Of a stretch of 64,000 nucleotides of DNA, positions 11,968 through 25,500 are shown one piece after another (within the stretch, counting starts at the first letter, position 1; each line of letters begins with the position of its first letter). The notes under the pieces were generated by a model. It was given only the letters and a program-made list of their open reading frames with translations. It ran no database searches and was not told where the DNA came from. The stretch is from Varroa destructor (lineage: Eukaryota > Arthropoda > Arachnida > Mesostigmata > Varroidae): positions 29,261,341 through 29,325,340 of the forward strand of contig NW_019211456.1 in NCBI RefSeq assembly GCF_002443255.2, written 5' to 3'. Made by a program: the position numbers and the translations under genes.

Positions 11968-13253
11968 GTTCTTTTAGGTCGGCCTGCGGTGTTTGTTGGC
12001 AACTTTGAGGGCTTTCTGAAGTCGAGGACGCTCAGAATCTGATTTTATGTCAACTTCAAAGAAAGATCTATTGCAGCTGCTGTAAAAACTTGCGATCAGG
12101 ATCAAGGATACACTCCTGGCGTCATAAGGGATGCAAGCATATGTCCCCGAGTATACCGAGCAATCGATGTGCTTGCTATGTTCTTTGTGCAACGTTCTGC
12201 TCGAAGGCGTTTATTCGAGTACTTCTCTTTTCGAACCCGATTAGCTAGTCAATATAAATCAAGAACAAAAAACATAATGCCGGTAATTCGTTTCCATGAT
12301 AGCGCACTGCGTAACGTGTCTGAATCCGATCGTAGACACATTTTGTTTCATACTGAAAGGGTCCAGCCATCTAAGGTAATACGTAATATAGTTTTTAATT
12401 TATGATGCAAAAATAATGAAGCAAGTTGTGCTCAACCGATCCTAATTGGAAAAATTTCTGTAGTGAGCTTTGCGTGTCACGATCGTGGTCAGTTGGCCTT
12501 TTTTGCGTAACAGATTTTTTAAATGACAAAGCTCGATTTTTGCTCGCCATCCAGTTGAGTGGTCACGTCGTATCACTACGTCACACATCTGTGCAAGTTA
12601 CATTTTGAAAGTCTCTAAACAAGCTTCTATCTCAAGATAATGCTTGACATGGCAACATCTGTCCTTGAAAAAAAACGAGAGCAAGGAACTCCAAGCCTTC
12701 AGGCACGCTCGCTTTTATGGCACTGCAAAACCTGAGCTTGAGTGACTGGGAATAATAGGTGCCATTTAGCTCACTTCAAGACCCTAATGTAGGAACATAC
12801 GTATCGACGAAACAAACGAGTAAAACATAACGCTGATTTGAGTCTCTGGCTGTACCGTTCGTAGACTCCCCCACGGGAAACGAGTCAGATAATTACAATC
12901 AGCTTCCTACGACAAACTCATCCACGGATGAGTGTTCAGCAGAGCCCGCCGTTACACCCAATACGCTCCAATATACGCCCATAAAGAGCAGCACACACCT
13001 TTTTACAAGCCACTACTTGTTAAAAAATAGGGTACTGGCAGTCTTTTGCTTGTTTTCCTTTGTGAACTACGGAAGCACAAATAGGTAAATGTAACAACCA
13101 TCACGTGTTATTTTTTCACACTCGTCCAATCTAATTGACTTTGCTGAACCCGATTGAGGTCCACGAGCGACTTATACAACCAATCGAATTGCCTAAAAGA
13201 ATGACTAAAAGAACGTCCCATAACGTTCCTTCGACGCATCCCATGATCAGAGG
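11968..13253. other. non-coding stretch, no gene recognised
   Basis: Several short frames lie on both strands between 11974 and 12608, none with recognisable motifs or consistent splice sites. Confidence 0.5.
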
Positions 13254-13275
13254 CCGATCGGAATATTCCGATCGG
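13254..13275. repeat. perfect 22-base palindrome
   Basis: CCGATCGG, then AATATT, then CCGATCGG. The whole 22 bases equal their own reverse complement, and each CCGATCGG is itself palindromic. Such a nested dyad could bind a dimeric regulator or form a cruciform. About 0.02 such sites would be expected by chance in 64 kb. Confidence 0.75.
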
Positions 13276-14749
13276 TATCTCTCTCAATAAGCATAGACAA
13301 GATTACAGATACTTATAATTATGTCTGTATACAACGAAAGCCGTATACTTTAAAAATAATCTGTATATATTCTAGGAATTTTATCTCTTGCCTTCACAGT
13401 ATGCATATGTATTATACGATAAAAACCCGTATAGGATATGAACATAGCTAAGCGAGCGGTCTTGATAACTGCAACTGTGAATGCTATACTTTTATTATAC
13501 GGCTGACTGGCGTTCTAAAGCTGACTGTAAGCTATCAAAGGTGATACTCTGCCCCATTTCATTTATGCAAACTTTCCGCTTGAGTTGCAGTGGACTCCAT
13601 TATATTCGCGGGATTCCACCACAAATACTAATCATCACTTGTTCTCCCATATGTTCCCTTTCGTAGGCATATTGTTTAAAAACATTGTAGGCGTATCGGC
13701 GGTAGAGAATTGCTATACGACAAGTGATATTGTCTTTGAACACTAGGGCCACCTCGTTTTTCGCGCGTGTGTGTTGAGGCAGCCATTTAAAATATGGCCT
13801 AGACGTGCAACTAGCGCACAGTATGCCAGCTTCTAGTTGGTTAGCTTATTTACTTCACAGTGATATGCGTATGTATTACTCTATCACACGTAACAAACGA
13901 TTCGGTCCTTCATTTACTATATCTGTCACACCAAATCGTGGCAGGTCTGTTATCTTTTGACAAAAGGGTGAACGAACGAAAACCATGACGGCACCACCAT
14001 GTGCACACTGGTTATCAAATCACGGCATTTTACCATGATAGAGCACAACGCCGTCAAAAGCGAAATGCAGACGTGCCAAACATTACAGGATAGGGTATCG
14101 TAGACAGCGGTCTAATGCCCTATCGAAGCCCTGAGAGTAAGGCATAATGCGACGTATTTCCACATAACTAACTCCCATTTTCCAGGCGTGCAACCTAGAA
14201 CGATCTAAAACGATACATAAAATTCACAGCGAAAAAGAGTTCATCGACAGCATACGTTATAGCATAGACAGAGCAAAACCAACCCTGGTTAATAGCTACT
14301 ACTGTTCGTCATGAAATTTCAGCAGGGTCGTCATGGAAGCCGATTCTGTCGTTATCTTTACTGATTTGGGTCGTGCCTGTCACAACAGTTGTTTTAAACA
14401 ATATTTTTTTTCCAGTGATTAAAAGCAATCTCATGCATCAGCTGAAACAAACAACGTCGTCCGCCTATACTGGTTGACTGCTTACCCTAGTCAGGAAAAA
14501 AACTAAGCGGAAGAAAGCGCCCTTTACTGTCGGGTTTGTCCGTCGATATCTTTTCCTATTTTGTGGCAGCTTATTTTGCCGTAGCTAGCAGATTACGATC
14601 TAAAAAATTGACGTTTTGCGTATGACTTTACCGATTTTTACTACCATACCACCCATCGACTACAAAAAGTAGTTGGAAAATCAAGTAGATTTTTCGAGTC
14701 GTCGAACACTGACAAGCCCTGGGATCTCTCTGTACTTATTATAGGCTCT
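13276..14749. other. non-coding stretch, no gene recognised
   Basis: Mixed AT-rich sequence with no open frame above about 60 codons and no clear repeat. Confidence 0.5.
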
Positions 14750-15130
14750 ATCGCAAAAGCGGCGACGGCGGTAGCAGTAGCGACGGCCGCCAATAGATAA
14801 ACAAGCGGCTTCTTCTAGAATGGGTCGCTGTCACAGAAACGGAAGCAGAAGCAAAAGAAAAGGACGGAAAAAAAAATAAATGTTCCTTTCCAGACGGCTG
14901 GCCACTTCTGTTGTGCAGGGCAAGGTTGGCTCGTTGTCTCAGCGTTTTTCGAGTTTTGCTGGACATAGGTCATTTCCCAGGTACCGTTGCGCTAAGATAA
15001 CCAGGATCGCGCCACTCAATGCCGGGTGGATCTCAATACACGTTGTTCGGTTCTTTGGCTCCGCTGATAGAACAGAACAAGGCAGGAGGCGATGGACAGC
15101 GGCCAACCAGGGCGAAGATTGAAGTCGTTC
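14750..15130. other. GC-richer island with trinucleotide runs
   Basis: Begins with imperfect GNN-type repeats (GGCGACGGCGGTAGCAGTAG at about 14760) and stays GC-richer to about 15130. Both strands are open for 70-100 codons, a common by-product of this composition. Could be a regulatory island, an untranslated exon or a decayed repeat. No family was recognised. Confidence 0.3.
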
Positions 15131-18100
15131 ACTTCCTATCATGACAGCTAAAGCGAGTCGCTCAAGCAAATGATATGGGTTAGAGAACAAACTGAACGAC
15201 CCAATGATTGTTGGCCATATCCTAAAGCAACGATAACTCAGCAAAAATGTCGATCATTGCTTTCATAAATTACAAAAATAGCTATATGAAACAGCTGTTC
15301 AATTACCTATTGTCATATGTTATTAATAACTTATTAGGGTATTTATATCTAATGTGTATCTAACTAGTATACTGGTCACAAAACTGTCTAGGTAGTCTAA
15401 CACCTGTCGATGGACTGCCAGAATACGGCTAGCAGTAACATATCAAATGCTTTATTCTCGCAAAGTAATTGACTAAGTACCCAATTCAAATGATTGTTAA
15501 ATTGATGTATGATTGGTCCCGCATGGAGCTTTTCGGCAAAACTCTTTTGCTTAAAGACGATTACCATCAATATGAGGCCCATGAGCGCTTAATTTCAGCT
15601 CTTTTTTGCTGGAAAAATCTTTGACCTGAGCATTGTTCGCGCAGAGCTGTTTCTTGAAAAAGTTTGTCTTTTCTCTCATTCTAGCCGTTTCATCAATTTT
15701 CCTACTTACAGGGCCTTGCCGGTCTACTATGATGCCTAACTCGTTACTAATCCAATATGTAGTCGGACTACTCTGGCTAAGAACTCACTAATAGGGAGAA
15801 GTTAGCCGTTAAGATGAATGAAACAATAGGCAAAGGCCTGCTAAACTTGTGTTGCGGTCCAAGCGGCTACGGACGTATACCTTCATACAACGTAATAACG
15901 TAGAAAGGCTACGGCTCCACCGCGGCAAGTATATGGAAAATCATTTGCCATGTGTAGTATTCGCCTTTTCCTTAATTACCTCTTGAACTATTATACGTTT
16001 AACACAAACCATATATTGATGCTCACATCTGAATGGACCACTGTACTCCACGTGATTCTTTTCTTTCAGTTTCCATAAAACGTAACAAAGTATTCTCCAT
16101 TCAGTTATCAGCTGTTTTTAATTTAAGCTGTGCGAAACTTATTTACTAAGTTAACTTCAAAGCAGACGTTCTCACAGATTCTTTCTCATACTCGACATTT
16201 GGACAGGATTAATTAGCTCTGATCACATAGTATATACGCTATGACTGTGATCTTGATTCTAGTTTAATCCATGGAGTAGGAAGGCTTTCATTTGTACGTG
16301 ATGTTCCACAATGATATTTTACGGGTATTAGGGTAATATTTAAAATGAGTGAATAGGGTCACAGTATTGTCTAGCATTTTAGAAAATTACATAGCATTAT
16401 AATATATGAGGTGGTAGACAATATAATAGGAACTCCGCAAGCTTATACCCGACTCCATATTAGCGTTTTGTTTTTTGAATTTCTACGGTGGGAGAAGGAT
16501 AGACGAGCGGGGAGATTCGTACTCGGATCGGGAGACATGTGGTCGCTTTCCTGACGTACTCTAAGACGTGACAATGCCCGCATTGCTACTAGCCAGTCCC
16601 ACTAAAGACAGGTCCTCCAAAAAAGAGAATCATCGTCAAGATGCTTGTCGCTAACCTAAAGTTGTTATGCCTTTACCATTATGGTGACAAACGAGCGGCT
16701 ACGAATATGATACGACTATTATTTTTCCTACTTTAAACTGCTTATGTCTCTATCTGACCATTTATTTCGGCATTATATAGACAGGTATAGGTAACAGGTA
16801 AGGAGCTGGTGCTTCCTACCATACGCATTTCCTCTACAATTGAGTCGTTGCTGTTGATAAAAGTGACGCTTTTTGTGATTAGGCGCATATCTGTGATTGG
16901 AGGTACCAGCTGGACTTGAGTGTCCTAAAACTTGATCTCCGTGCGTAATGCGCTCTGCCGGTAAACCCTAATGCTTCCAGCGACTCGTGCAACATCGTCA
17001 GATTCCATGCTCACCTTCCCAGGCTGTGTGATATGTTTTGGATAATAGTAGTTCGTACATAGACGACTGGAGCTCCTATAGTTGGTAATGCACGCACACT
17101 CTGATCGAAAACGTTTCTCAGTTACCAACTTTTTCACCTAAACCTTTTTATATGTTTGTCTACGCAGCTGAACCCTTTCAGTAGTCAGCAATAGACACTT
17201 TTCTTGAGCTTTTGGTTCGGCTGTCAGTGAAAGTCATATGTTGGTGTTAAAAAAAAACTACATAATCTAAATTTGTCGATGACTATTTTGAAAATATGAT
17301 GAAGGTATGCGAACGTCGGTATATGATGCATAATGCTATTTTTCTATATGCTTGTGGTGTTTTGAGGGCCGAAAGAAAACTGTAGTGTCTGTAAAAGATT
17401 CAGGCGTCCTGAATTTATGTTGTTATGTACGACCAATGTATAAGTCGGGGAAGCTATAAAAGTAACACAAGAATATGTCAATAAACCCACAAGGAAAGCC
17501 ATAAAACTACACGACGCCGCTAGTCTACGACTAATTCCGCAATTTAAATTCACAATTCAAATGTTGATTTTGAATCATTATAGGTAATGAACAGAAATGC
17601 TGAGAGCAACCGTGGCAGCTGGCGTATTCACAGTTAGAAAAGGTGGGCTACTGATCATCTGCCGGCCAACGTAAGAATAGCTTCGAAATTTTGTTTCCAG
17701 CTCCTTGCGAAGGCTAAAGCTTGGTCGTCGTCGCCCTTGGCGGTGGCGTGCGCATATGTGCATGCACACAAAAGCAAGCCGAGATTATGCTACGCCACAT
17801 TTGGATGTTATGTTCCTTTAGTCATCAAACGCTTGTCACCTAGTTTTTCCGTTTCTTCTGACTTTGTCCCTTGCCGCTAGCATGCGACTTGCCCTGACCT
17901 AGTGGCCCTCGAACCAACTAGCCTCCTGCGTTCTTCTGCAGCAGTGCCGCAGGAATAAGAACCAGCAAGCGGTAACCGCTTTGTAGCCACCGCTTGACAT
18001 CGTCCTGTACGGCTGCCTACCTCCCTTCCTTCAGCCTTCTCCGTCAGCGCTTTTTCGCTACTTGTGGCGACTCTCCACACTGTAGCACACTTCGTTCCTT

Positions 18101-21100
18101 AATGGCCTAGACGATGCTTCTATCATTACCTTTATCTGTCTACCTCTCATTCTCAAAATATAAAAACGCTTAGAAACATTTCTGTTTATTGCCTAATTTT
18201 TAGTTTTTCTGAACAGCTACGTGCGCCATGCTATTAAAAAGTTCTGCAGCGAAAAAGCTTTGGAAGAAGCACGCCGCAGTTTGGACAGAAATGCTGAAAT
18301 ATCTGCACATGCACAGTAATGTTAGAGCCAATAGTTTCGCTCTGTATAATGTGCATATGCATGCGACTTAGCCTCGTATTGTTTTTATGGCCTGGAACTA
18401 TTTCGAAAACTGAGGTTCGACTTTTGAAATTTGTTGGCATCTTCAATGCTACTAGGAAGTTGGCTTTGTAAAGCAACTGTTAACCAGTCACCGGTGAGCT
18501 GTCCTTTTCGTATAAGTTGTCAAAACGAATTACTGTATATACTGCAACAATGGAGAATATAGACAATAAGTTACCTCCGGTTGGGATACGGTTACGGTGT
18601 GAAATCCTTAGCCGCTAGCAGATGTATTATCAGGCCTCAATAGGCGGCTTTGTCCCTACAATATGTACAGTGTACAAGTCGAAGTCGGTCGATCGATCGG
18701 ACGCACCTAGAAGATGCGATAGCGTCGATGTCGTAATATAGTTGACGCTCATTTAGTCTATGCTGCTGTAAAGGTGGCGAAACTATTGAGCTCTGTCATA
18801 GACTACCGTGTCCACCTTGTCGAAATTGTCGTCGTCGCTTAAATGCTCATGCTTTAGATGTCTTTACTAATAGACATTAGTCGATATGGTTAAGAAATGG
18901 CTCGAGCGCAGAAGGCGGTAACTTATTCATTACCTATTATTTCTTTTCTGCTTTGAAAATGTCAACATCTTTTGTATCGCTTTACAGATTTACCTCCTGA
19001 TTAAACAATAGCATCTGAATTATTGACATGAATCGCGGTATCAACGGCAGGCCAGGCTTAGGGGCAAGATGGGTAAATATCTTTAGTTTCAGCCATAGGC
19101 AGTGTCGGTTGGCAACAAACGGGGGCTAATAGGATTCCATTTCTTTCTACACAGTTATGGTGAATGAAAGGCATCCATAGCTTTAGCTTACGGTTGTTGA
19201 TAGAACACATCCTAATCGCTTCGCCGGCATGAAGTTGAATTATGTTGCGTTTCGTGCAAAGGCGATTGGACACGTCCAGGACGCTTATGTCCTGCAAAAG
19301 ATTGTCGGCAAAAGCGTCGACCACAAATCATCTCGGCTGAGCAGCCGGATTAGGAAGTCGTATTGTCGATCAATTAAGCATTCAGGTGATGCAATGAAAA
19401 GTTCTCTTTTTTTGTTGTCTTATTCGAAAGGACATCAGGATTTTACGTAGAATTATGAAAAATTCATTTTTATATTTTACCCGTTTGATTCGTCGAATCA
19501 TCTCAGATTGCTTGATCTATTTAACAAACTTACGCAGAATGAATGGACTATGGAAGGTGCTGAAAACGTTTCAGGTATTAATTACTAAACAGGTTAGTCT
19601 CTCGCTACAGTTACCTTATTATCCTTGCTGAATTAAATAGACACTGTTGATAAACAAATAATAGGAGAGCATGTTTTCTAGTTGTAGGAAGGTCGATCCA
19701 ACGTCTCGGCTTCTACATGCGGGAACTGTCAGATTCCGTTGAACCCCATTTGTTATAAGTTGAAACCGGAGCCAAGATGCTGATCAGCAGAGTATAGGAA
19801 CGTCGTAACCTGAGAGGCTAACGTCATCCTTTCATCAGCATTCGAAAGAACACTGTCCTACCTGCGTCACTGTCTATAAAGGATCTGGCTACGGTGGAAG
19901 CTGAGTTAGCCTAAAATCCAGAATGAAAGAAAATACATTTAGGAAAACAGTATGGTCAACATTCGAAAAATCTTAGATAAAATTAGATAATTTTTTGAGT
20001 ATTTGCCTTTTTATTAGCCGGCGTAGCTGTTGCCACCCTGTATAATCAGTACGATTCCTTCTAAATCAGATCAGCCAAAAATTTAGATCAGCAAAGTCAG
20101 ATTTAATGGCACGCATTATATGCGCCTGCGTATTCTATCGTCGCTCAGATGCGACGGTTACTTCTGAGGTCTAGATTCTGAACTTTCTAACAAATTAGAA
20201 GACAAGTGAATTATATTGGCAGCTATGTAGCTTATTTGTGGCACAACAATTTATGCAGTCCACATACACATCGGTTATACTTCAGATTCCAATACGCTGA
20301 TGTTCGTGATGCACGAGTCTATCGATTGCTAGTAAATTTCGGTGAATAGTACCCATGTAAACAACTTCTCTCCGCCAACATTCCCGTTACACGAAGTTGC
20401 CACCGCGTAAAATCATCCCCTTCACATCAACATGTCAGCCAAGTCTCAAGACAACTACGCCGAAATTAAACGAGGTACCGCGAAAGGCACTGTCACAGGT
20501 TGAGGAAAAGTTTGATTAAAATTTAGATTGCAGCCATCGCTCATCCTCAGAAGCCGATTCTTTCTTCTTCTATACTTCTCGTGCTTGCAGTCTCCTTTAA
20601 ACATGACCTGGTCCCGGGCCGATCTCGGGCGCAAAGGGCCATTTGATGTTTCGAATGAGAACACTGGAAAAGCTAGATGTGATAATAGACGTTAAATACA
20701 TTTCACCGTCAATCGCTTTACATTTTAATGCGGTTCGGCGCCCAGCTGTATTACAGGAACCTCACGAACTACACGACTCCTTCCGGAAGCGGCTTTGAAG
20801 GATGGGTCGAGGACTTGCCCGGGGACCTGGCTTGATGAATCGCTGGCACCATCTTTAATGGGTTGTTGAAAAATATTACTAAACGATTGTTTTCCTATTA
20901 GCTGTCATAGCAAACAAGGGCCATGACGCTGAAATCAAGTATATCGTTGCGTACGTTTGATTAGCATTGGATCCTACACAAGGCACGTCTTACATATTCC
21001 AAGTTGCTTGGGAGATGTAGATTTAAAGATCCAGATAAATAAGTTGTTAGATTTATTTAATTTTTCAGCAATTTTCTAACTACGTAAAGTGGAAAGCATC

Positions 21101-22397
21101 TTCTCATATTTGCCTTAAGCTACCGAGCTTCCGTAACGGTTTGATATGACGTGTTGGTAGTAGAAAACGCTTTGTTAATAACCTTGAGTGAGTTTAGAGA
21201 CTAGAGGGCACCCTAGCTGATCAAGAGATCACTTTCACCTCTTGTCATTCTTTTAATCACGATACTAATAAATGCACCGGCCAGTAAGCAACATTATACT
21301 GAAAAATTAAATCATATGTAGTTGTAACATTCGAAAGTTTCCTACAAAGACACCCGTCCTCCATAGGGAAAGAAATGTTTCAAAGCGAGCTTGAAATAAT
21401 GAAAGCTGCTTGTTACGCAACGAAAGTAACTTAAACTTGATCGGAATTCCTGTCCCTTAGAATGATAACAAAATTAGCCATTTGCAAGATTTTAACGGTA
21501 CTAACTTTAACAATTTGAGCAGAATAGGTAACTTTCCGTTTGTAAATTAAGAAAAAAGATGGAAAGGGAAGATTCCTGTCATGCGATTGCAGGATACAGG
21601 GCACTAGCGGTGGAATTTACCTGCCTTCTTCGGTTATCGTTAGTAATGTGTACGATTTAGCATAGCGACCCAGAATTTGCGATAGGACATTCACTTTCTG
21701 TTGAATTGCAGCAATCCCACTTTCAGGTAGCCATTATTCCGCCTCGACGGAGCGTCTCCTCTATAACGTTCAGGCAGGTTCACATCAAAATTACAGTCGG
21801 CGTTCCCTACACTTTATTACGTTGCAACGACCAGAAGGAGCACTGCCATTTGATTGTTGGGTTCTCATTATTATTATAGTTAGGTTAGTTATTATAGGAG
21901 TTATTATTATTATCAGATATATTAAAATCCGAGTCGAAAGCAAAGAGCAATAAGATGGTTGTTAAGCTTGGGTAACATATCTATGTAGCTCCTATGAAGC
22001 AATAATAAGCGGTTCTCAGCAATATCTGATTTTTTTTTTAATTCATTTCACTATTGCATTGTAGTATAATAGTTACGATCAGATATACAGATTAAGAGCA
22101 AGTAAATAAACAGTAATAACTTACTATTGTTACTGGGGATACTACTCCGATACCTATCGGAGAAAGAACAAGTGTAAAGTCAAAATGAACTAAACAAATC
22201 CAGCGAAGACTCTGAAGCGCCAAAGGATGGGCGAACCAAGACGTCATAACTCAAATTTGGGTTAATTTGTAACATGACGGGCTGGTTAGCTCGATTTAGA
22301 ATGATCACCGTTCGCGATGTCAAAGACTGCATGCCAATTAAAGTATCTTACGACCAGCTACAAAGGATAGCCATAAGTGGCCATTCCAACTGCTTAC
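15131..22397. other. non-coding stretch, no gene recognised
   Basis: Seven kilobases with no open frame longer than about 100 codons. Small self-complementary motifs occur, such as TGTACAGTGTACA at 18664-18676. A tract of ATT/TTA triplets lies at about 21866-21915. On the minus strand near 20490-20550 a strong acceptor-like CCTCAACCTGTGACAG precedes only 18 open codons, so no exon is called. Confidence 0.5.
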
Positions 22398-22520
22398 GGG
22401 GGGGGGGGGGGGTCTCAATTATATTACGGTTATAACATTTAATGGATGGCTTGAACGATCAAGACACTGATGTTAAACACAATTAAGTAATTAAAAAGTC
22501 CATCCATCCATCCATCCATC
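22398..22520. repeat. poly-G run and (CATC)n microsatellite
   Basis: Fifteen consecutive G at 22398-22412, then about 85 bases further on five CATC units at 22500-22520. The G run could form a quadruplex and is a likely spot for sequencing length errors. Confidence 0.75.
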
Positions 22521-25500
22521 TGTGGTTACAACTTGGACAAATATGTTAATGAATTGGCCAATTACTTGGTGATTGGTAAGAATTGAGCACGATCCCTAAG
22601 CCGACTCTGTATATCTGATATATCCACTCTGTGCTACAAGCGTAAGTCGATACATAAAAAATTCGTGGAAACACGGCGATGCAATAGCATTAAAGGAGGT
22701 ACCATATTCATTCGACCACCTTTGACGAAAAGCGCTCGAAAGCAGCTGAATGTACGGTAGGAAATACTAAATGCAAGCAGGCTTGCGGCATTCGCCTTGG
22801 TAGACATTGTACGCTATTTGAGAACAGAGCAAAAACAGAATCTATGCACGTGTAGATAGGTATCAGCCGTAGCCGAAGGATTCATCGATGCTTTGGTGCG
22901 AGGCAACATCCGCGTCGCTCCGGGGTGGATAAGGTGAGATTGTCCACATGGAACGAAACCCATTCATTGACCTAAAGTAACTCGTTCGACTTGCAAAATA
23001 TACTGGATGTTTACAGGCGAGCACCCTAGACCTTCGAAAACTACTCCTGTTTGCCAGCATGTGTATTTATTATAGACGGGACTATCTGCTAACAATCATT
23101 ATTATCATTGCAATGATGTATATATTATCGTTACTCAACGATGTGCTCTATGTGGTGAGTCTCATCATTCTCACAATTAGAACGTGCTAGTCAGTCCATG
23201 AAATTCTACTAATCTAGAAAACAGGTTTATGCCTCAATGTATCTTACCGATTTGGGTTTCTATCGCTAAACACAACACTCTATATATAGGCCCAGCGATG
23301 GGCACATGTGTACTATGCAAGTGTGCCATCATATTTTTTGATCTACGTAAAGACTTGGTCTTCGAATGGAGATCGTTACCAGTGCGGTAGCCCGCAGGTC
23401 ATCTTCGGTAACGGATCTAAAAGACAATAGGCTGGTAGAAAGCGCTATCTGTTTAAAGACTGTAGGATCTACTCTACCACGACCTTTTTGTTCCTATAAT
23501 AGCACAAAAATTCTGTCGTTACGACCGCAAAAAGCTGTAAGCCAAGAATAAATGTATTTCAGGGTCGAGTTAAGGCCGCGAGATTCTGAACGCCTTCCGT
23601 TTAAGAACTTACCTAGTCCTGTTTCCTTCCAGCCAGTGATTTTGCAAATTTTCAAGTCTTGGTGAGTAGATCGCTAATGACAAAGAAGGGTGGCGTGCAG
23701 TCAATTTGTCTTTCACCAGAGGCAGAAACTGTACTATCTGTCATCCAGCGAAAAGCAGATCCACGACCTGAAAGATGAGCAAAATGCTCTATCGAGAGAC
23801 TAACAAATCCGATGAAGAATTGGAGCTGGGCTGTCAACTGAGATTAAGAATAGACCGACACAACGTCGTAGGCAGCGAATCGAGCCTCTTAAAAGGACTG
23901 CCGAAGCAACCTGAATGGTTCAATAGAGGCTAACGAAAATTCAAGGCGTCATACTTATGTGAATTCGACTTATATATTGTCATCCGTCGCGGTAAAAACT
24001 TCATGTCTAGTAGGGCATTAGAAGATCGATGGTATCGCTGACGTATGATAATGAATGTAATACTAAGATACTCGCTATCTCTCAAGATGTGCCACCCAGT
24101 TTTATCTTGATGGTAATAGAAAAAAAGAAGACGTTGTTTGCTATTATGAATCGTGTGTGCTGGTATTCCCATAAATTGCATGGGTTTAACTGAATAACAA
24201 TGCAGCACTTGCTAATTATGCTCGGCTTCTGCCGAAGAAGCGGAATTATATCTTGGGATAGTAAACGTATTTTCACATGTATCGCTTGTGTGTGGCGAAA
24301 ATTCCGTGCCTGTTGCTCTGGGGCCTGGTGTTCTTTATTCTCCTGATCTAAGGGCGCTTGGCCATACCTGCATCCAATCGGGGGTGACCTAAATGACTTT
24401 GAGTTGTCAGAGGGTGGTTGCGTTTCTTTTCTTCGGTACAGACTCAATTGACTTGCAGATACAGACGCTTCCGATTTCAGTTCAGGCCCTTCACATCCCT
24501 CATTCCAAAAGAATATTTTTACTACAAGGCTGAATACTAAATCAGCTCAATTCGAAGCCTGCGAGATCTCAACAGGAAAACGAGGCGACTAGCTCTGCGA
24601 AGTGTCTTTACGTTGGAGTGCTTCTCGTAATAATTTGTAACTGTGTGTTTATGTCAAACTAATGAACATTGTGTGCGTTATTACTCAGAGCTTCCTACGC
24701 TTCAGGTAACTGAGGTGTTTAAAAAGAAGTAACTGAACGGTGGTTTACGTAGTTCTAGAATTTATTCAGTTCTTTTGGTACAAAACATAATGTCAACAAC
24801 TTCAAACCAGTGAATATTTTTAAGCTGAGGTGAGGGTGTTTTCAGAGCTCTTAGTGAATATGACTGCTGGTTGTGTGGCCTCAAAGAAAGATTAGCTACC
24901 AAGCTTGCCAGCCATTCCACTTATGTCTCGGTCGACTATATTACTATACAAAGGGTTTACGGTTCACAACATAAAATAAGCGCAAAACAAGCGCAAGCCA
25001 AGCATACGTTTGTATTCCGAATTCGCGCAAGCGTGTAGCCATTGGGCTCGATATAGGCTGCTTAGAATCTTCGACCGCATTCGTGAAAATCCAACTTGCC
25101 ACAGTAGACGTACGGTCATGAAGTTCGAGCGGATGACTTTGAAAGAGCTTCTGTTTGCTCGCCCAGGTTATTAGTATACAAAATAATACGGCAGAGACAA
25201 ACGCGCCAGTAGTAATTCAACTTGTTTAGCTTATTGTGTACCTGGAATCTGCAGACCTGACTTACATCGATACTGTTTTAATCTATCTTAAAGTTGTCTG
25301 CACATCGATTTGAGCGGACATTGCCGTACAGCTATATAAACAACACAAAAAGGAGATTTTTCTGTATTTTTTTATAAAGACGACAGCGGCGATCTCATTA
25401 TCTCATATTTGAGCAATAATACGCCTTCGCTACAGACCCTAGTTTTTCTATTTGTAAATTACATGACACTCTAAAGGTTTGCTAGTTGGTTTATGATGGG

